From NCBI GenBank assembly GCA_027347545.1, contig DAIEQT010000442.1, positions 1 through 7,379 on the forward strand: 7,379 bases of DNA. The letters run 5' to 3'. Positions within the stretch are counted from its first letter, which is position 1, and each line of letters starts with the position of its first letter. The notes beneath the pieces were generated by a model. It saw only the letters and a program-made list of their open reading frames with translations. It had not been told where the DNA came from and searched no databases. This DNA is from Ignavibacteria bacterium (GTDB lineage Bacteria > Bacteroidota > Ignavibacteria > Ignavibacteriales > Melioribacteraceae). The translations under genes and the position numbers were made by a program. Below are positions 5,636-7,379 of the stretch, piece after piece.

Positions 5636-6907
5636 ATGAAAACGAAACTTCTATTAGTACTTGTGCTCATTTTAGGAATAAAGATAGATGCACAGTGGGA
5701 AAAAGTTGCAAGCCATTTTGTTGGTGCAACCGGACAAATGGCAGTTCACGGTTCCACAGTATTCCTATATGGTTATCAAGGATCTCAGTATGTATACCGT
5801 TCCACTGATAATGGAACTACCTGGACAAACATTGCCAATAAATTTCCTGATAAAGTTTATTATGTACATGGTCATGGAAATTTTATCTTCGCAATTGTTG
5901 GAGTGAACGCTATTTACGTATCAGCCGATGATGGAATTACCTGGACTGCAAAACCAAGTGTTGCCGTACCCAGTGGTGCGGTCTTGTCTTTGGTTTCCGA
6001 CGGCACAACGCTTTATGCCGTTTCTAATCGTAATGTTGTTTTCAAATCAGTTGATAATGGAACGACCTGGACACAAATAACGATCAATTATACCCAAGCA
6101 CAAGTTTTAGGATTAGACTTTGCCGCAGTAGGAAACACAATGGCTTTTTGTGCGGTAAATCTTGGTTCATTCATTTCTTTAGATGGCGGAACTACCTGGA
6201 CATTGAAAAACCCTTCCATTGCTATTGGTACTGTACATGCTCACAACAACGAAATCTACGGAACTACATTTGGAATGTTCAAACTAGTAAACAATGATTG
6301 GACGAAGATTGCGTCGGGATTTCCGAGCGGTCTGGGTGTTACCGCAGGCACAAAGGCTTCGGTTTCAATAGGGACGAAAATATTTACTTACTATTATGAT
6401 ATAATAACGCAAAGCGCTAAAATTTTTGTTTCCGATAACAATGGAAATAGCTGGAGCGAAGCTGGAAATAATCTGCCGACAGCAATCACATCATCTCTCA
6501 ATAATTTTTTAGCCGCAACACCGGAATATTTGTACTGCTATATTTCTTCTTCACAAGCAGTTAGCGGAGTTTACAGAATTAAGATTAATACGGCATCTGC
6601 AATTGAAGATGATAATATCAGCAGCGACTTTTCATTAGAACAGAACTATCCCAACCCATTTAATCCGGAAACTACGATTAGCTACACAATCCCGTCAAAC
6701 GTGAAAAGTGAAACGATAAACGTAACATTAAAAGTTTTCGATGCCCTCGGTAGAGAAGTTGTAACTCTTATTGATGAGTATAAAAGTCCCGGCATTTATA
6801 ATTCTCAATTCTCCATTCGCAATTCTCAATTACCAAGCGGAGTTTATTTTTACAGATTGCAAGCCGGAAGTTTTTCTTCAACTAAAAAAATGCTGTTGAT
6901 AAAATAA
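5636..6907 (+). CDS. Secreted BNR/Asp-box repeat protein with type IX sorting domain
   Basis: A 423-residue exported protein, probably a beta-propeller of the sialidase-like/photosystem stability factor-like fold. Residues 1-19 form a signal peptide (IDA|QW). Asp-box motifs S-x-D-x-G-x-T-W occur at 56-63, 96-103, 138-145 and 181-188, with a degenerate one at 266-273 (SDNNGNSW). Residues about 331-423 form a C-terminal sorting domain with NYPNPFNPETTISY, FDALGREVVTL, SGVYFYRLQAG and a final KKMLLIK, the pattern removed or anchored after type IX secretion. Catalytic sialidase residues are not evident, so an adhesive or binding role is more likely than enzymatic. I place the start at 5636, since AGGTGAGGG lies five bases upstream and MKTKLL begins the signal peptide; the in-frame ATG at 5612 would add eight hydrophilic residues. 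It is followed after 24 bases by a paralog, probably in one operon. Confidence 0.92.
   Translation: MKTKLLLVLVLILGIKIDAQWEKVASHFVGATGQMAVHGSTVFLYGYQGSQYVYRSTDNGTTWTNIANKFPDKVYYVHGHGNFIFAIVGVNAIYVSADDGITWTAKPSVAVPSGAVLSLVSDGTTLYAVSNRNVVFKSVDNGTTWTQITINYTQAQVLGLDFAAVGNTMAFCAVNLGSFISLDGGTTWTLKNPSIAIGTVHAHNNEIYGTTFGMFKLVNNDWTKIASGFPSGLGVTAGTKASVSIGTKIFTYYYDIITQSAKIFVSDNNGNSWSEAGNNLPTAITSSLNNFLAATPEYLYCYISSSQAVSGVYRIKINTASAIEDDNISSDFSLEQNYPNPFNPETTISYTIPSNVKSETINVTLKVFDALGREVVTLIDEYKSPGIYNSQFSIRNSQLPSGVYFYRLQAGSFSSTKKMLLIK
6800..6831 (+). repeat. In-frame tandem repeat inside the sorting domain
   Basis: AATTCTCAATT occurs at 6800-6810 and again, shifted by 21 bases, at 6821-6831, with a similar CTCCATTCGC between. 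The reading frame stays open and gives NSQFSIRNSQL, a seven-residue repeat set between EYKSPGIY and PSGVYFYR. It looks like a simple-sequence expansion in a loop of the sorting domain. Confidence 0.6.
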
Positions 6908-6931
6908 CAGTACGAAAGAGGGTGCAGCGCA

Positions 6932-7379
6932 ATGAAAAAACTGGTGTTAATAGTTCTATTCCTTTTCCAATTTATTGCCGCTACAGATGCTCAATGGCAA
7001 AAAGTTAGCACGCAAAACGTGGGCTTGTCGGGAAGGTTACACGCATATAATTCCACTTTGTTTCTATATGGATCTTATAGCGGCTACCATGTTTATAAAT
7101 CTACTGATAACGGCGCTACGTGGACAGACATTATAAGCAAGTTTCCTTATGACGTTTATTATATGTATAATTTTAAAAATGAAATTTTTGCTCTAACAGC
7201 AACTGCCGGAAAGAGCATATATTCTTCAAAAGATGGGGGCGAAACATGGTCCCAAAAATCAAGCATACCAACTGTAACCGGCAATGGTGCTATTCTTTGG
7301 ATGACTTCCGATGGCAATAATCTTTATGCAGTATCGAACAGAAAATCATTTTATGCCTCGACAGATAATGGTGCCTCTT
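6932..7379 (+). CDS. Secreted BNR/Asp-box repeat protein, paralog of preceding gene (3' end outside window)
   Basis: The first 149 codons of a protein closely similar to its upstream neighbour. Residues 1-20 form a signal peptide (TDA|QW), followed by WQKVS, then STLFLYG, VYKSTDNGATWTDI, FPYDVYYMY, IYSSKDGGETWSQK, TSDGNNLYAVSNR and ASTDNGAS. These line up segment by segment with WEKVA, STVFLYG, VYRSTDNGTTWTNI, FPDKVYYVH, IYVSADDGITWTAK, VSDGTTLYAVSNR and KSVDNGTTW of the first copy. Two complete Asp boxes and the start of a third are present. The ATG follows AGAGGG by about ten bases, 24 bases after the stop of the first copy, so the two are probably co-transcribed. The sorting domain expected at its C-terminus lies outside the window. 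The differences are spread evenly, pointing to an old tandem duplication. Confidence 0.9.
   Translation, partial: MKKLVLIVLFLFQFIAATDAQWQKVSTQNVGLSGRLHAYNSTLFLYGSYSGYHVYKSTDNGATWTDIISKFPYDVYYMYNFKNEIFALTATAGKSIYSSKDGGETWSQKSSIPTVTGNGAILWMTSDGNNLYAVSNRKSFYASTDNGAS

Noticed and set aside
5688..5906. A 72-residue plus-strand ORF within the first BNR gene
   Set aside because: It is a shifted frame of the BNR gene, whose own frame holds the signal peptide and Asp boxes.

Overview
The window reads as AT-rich chromosomal DNA from a member of the Fibrobacterota-Chlorobiota-Bacteroidota (FCB) group, most likely an Ignavibacteria-like or Chlorobi-like lineage. This is an inference. It rests on a C-terminal sorting domain of the type IX secretion kind with the motif NYPNPFNP, on signal peptides that all place Gln directly after the predicted signal peptidase I cut, and on a lipoprotein whose start matches the surface-export signal described in Bacteroidota. 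No rRNA, tRNA, CRISPR array or transposase gene is visible.

Left part (1-2035, minus strand): a compact ammonium-uptake operon, transcribed right to left. The order is a PII signal protein (1697-2035), an outer-membrane beta-barrel protein resembling the TorF porin family (958-1671), and an AmtB-type ammonium transporter (938 down to 1, cut by the window edge). Gaps are about 20-25 bases and each gene has its own ribosome binding site. PII and Amt are classical partners. The barrel between them suggests a unit covering both membranes: entry through the outer membrane, passage through the inner membrane, and PII gating.

Middle part (2036-4603, plus strand): a divergent gene encodes a GAF / AAA+ / Fis-type enhancer-binding protein that activates sigma-54 RNA polymerase. 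A good -24/-12 sigma-54 promoter candidate (2205-2220) lies in front of it. Its start is unclear: the open frame has only a weak TTG start, while a well-placed ATG with Shine-Dalgarno sits one frame off inside a small hairpin. Downstream come a 352-base gene-free stretch with nested inverted repeats, a hairpin/T-run and a 12-base direct repeat, and then a small ORF that looks like the first half of a response-regulator receiver domain without its phospho-acceptor Asp.

Right part (4604-7379, plus strand): two REP-like hairpins with exactly complementary loops precede a lipoprotein of unknown function. A bulged rho-independent terminator follows it. Then come two tandem paralogous secreted proteins with BNR/Asp-box repeats; the first is complete with a sorting domain and the second is cut by the window edge. 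These look like surface or exported proteins with no visible link to the nitrogen genes.

Most of the window is recognisable accessory and housekeeping biology. The points most worth following are the porin inside the PII-Amt operon, the start region and promoter of the activator, the degenerate half receiver, and the palindromic intergenic elements.
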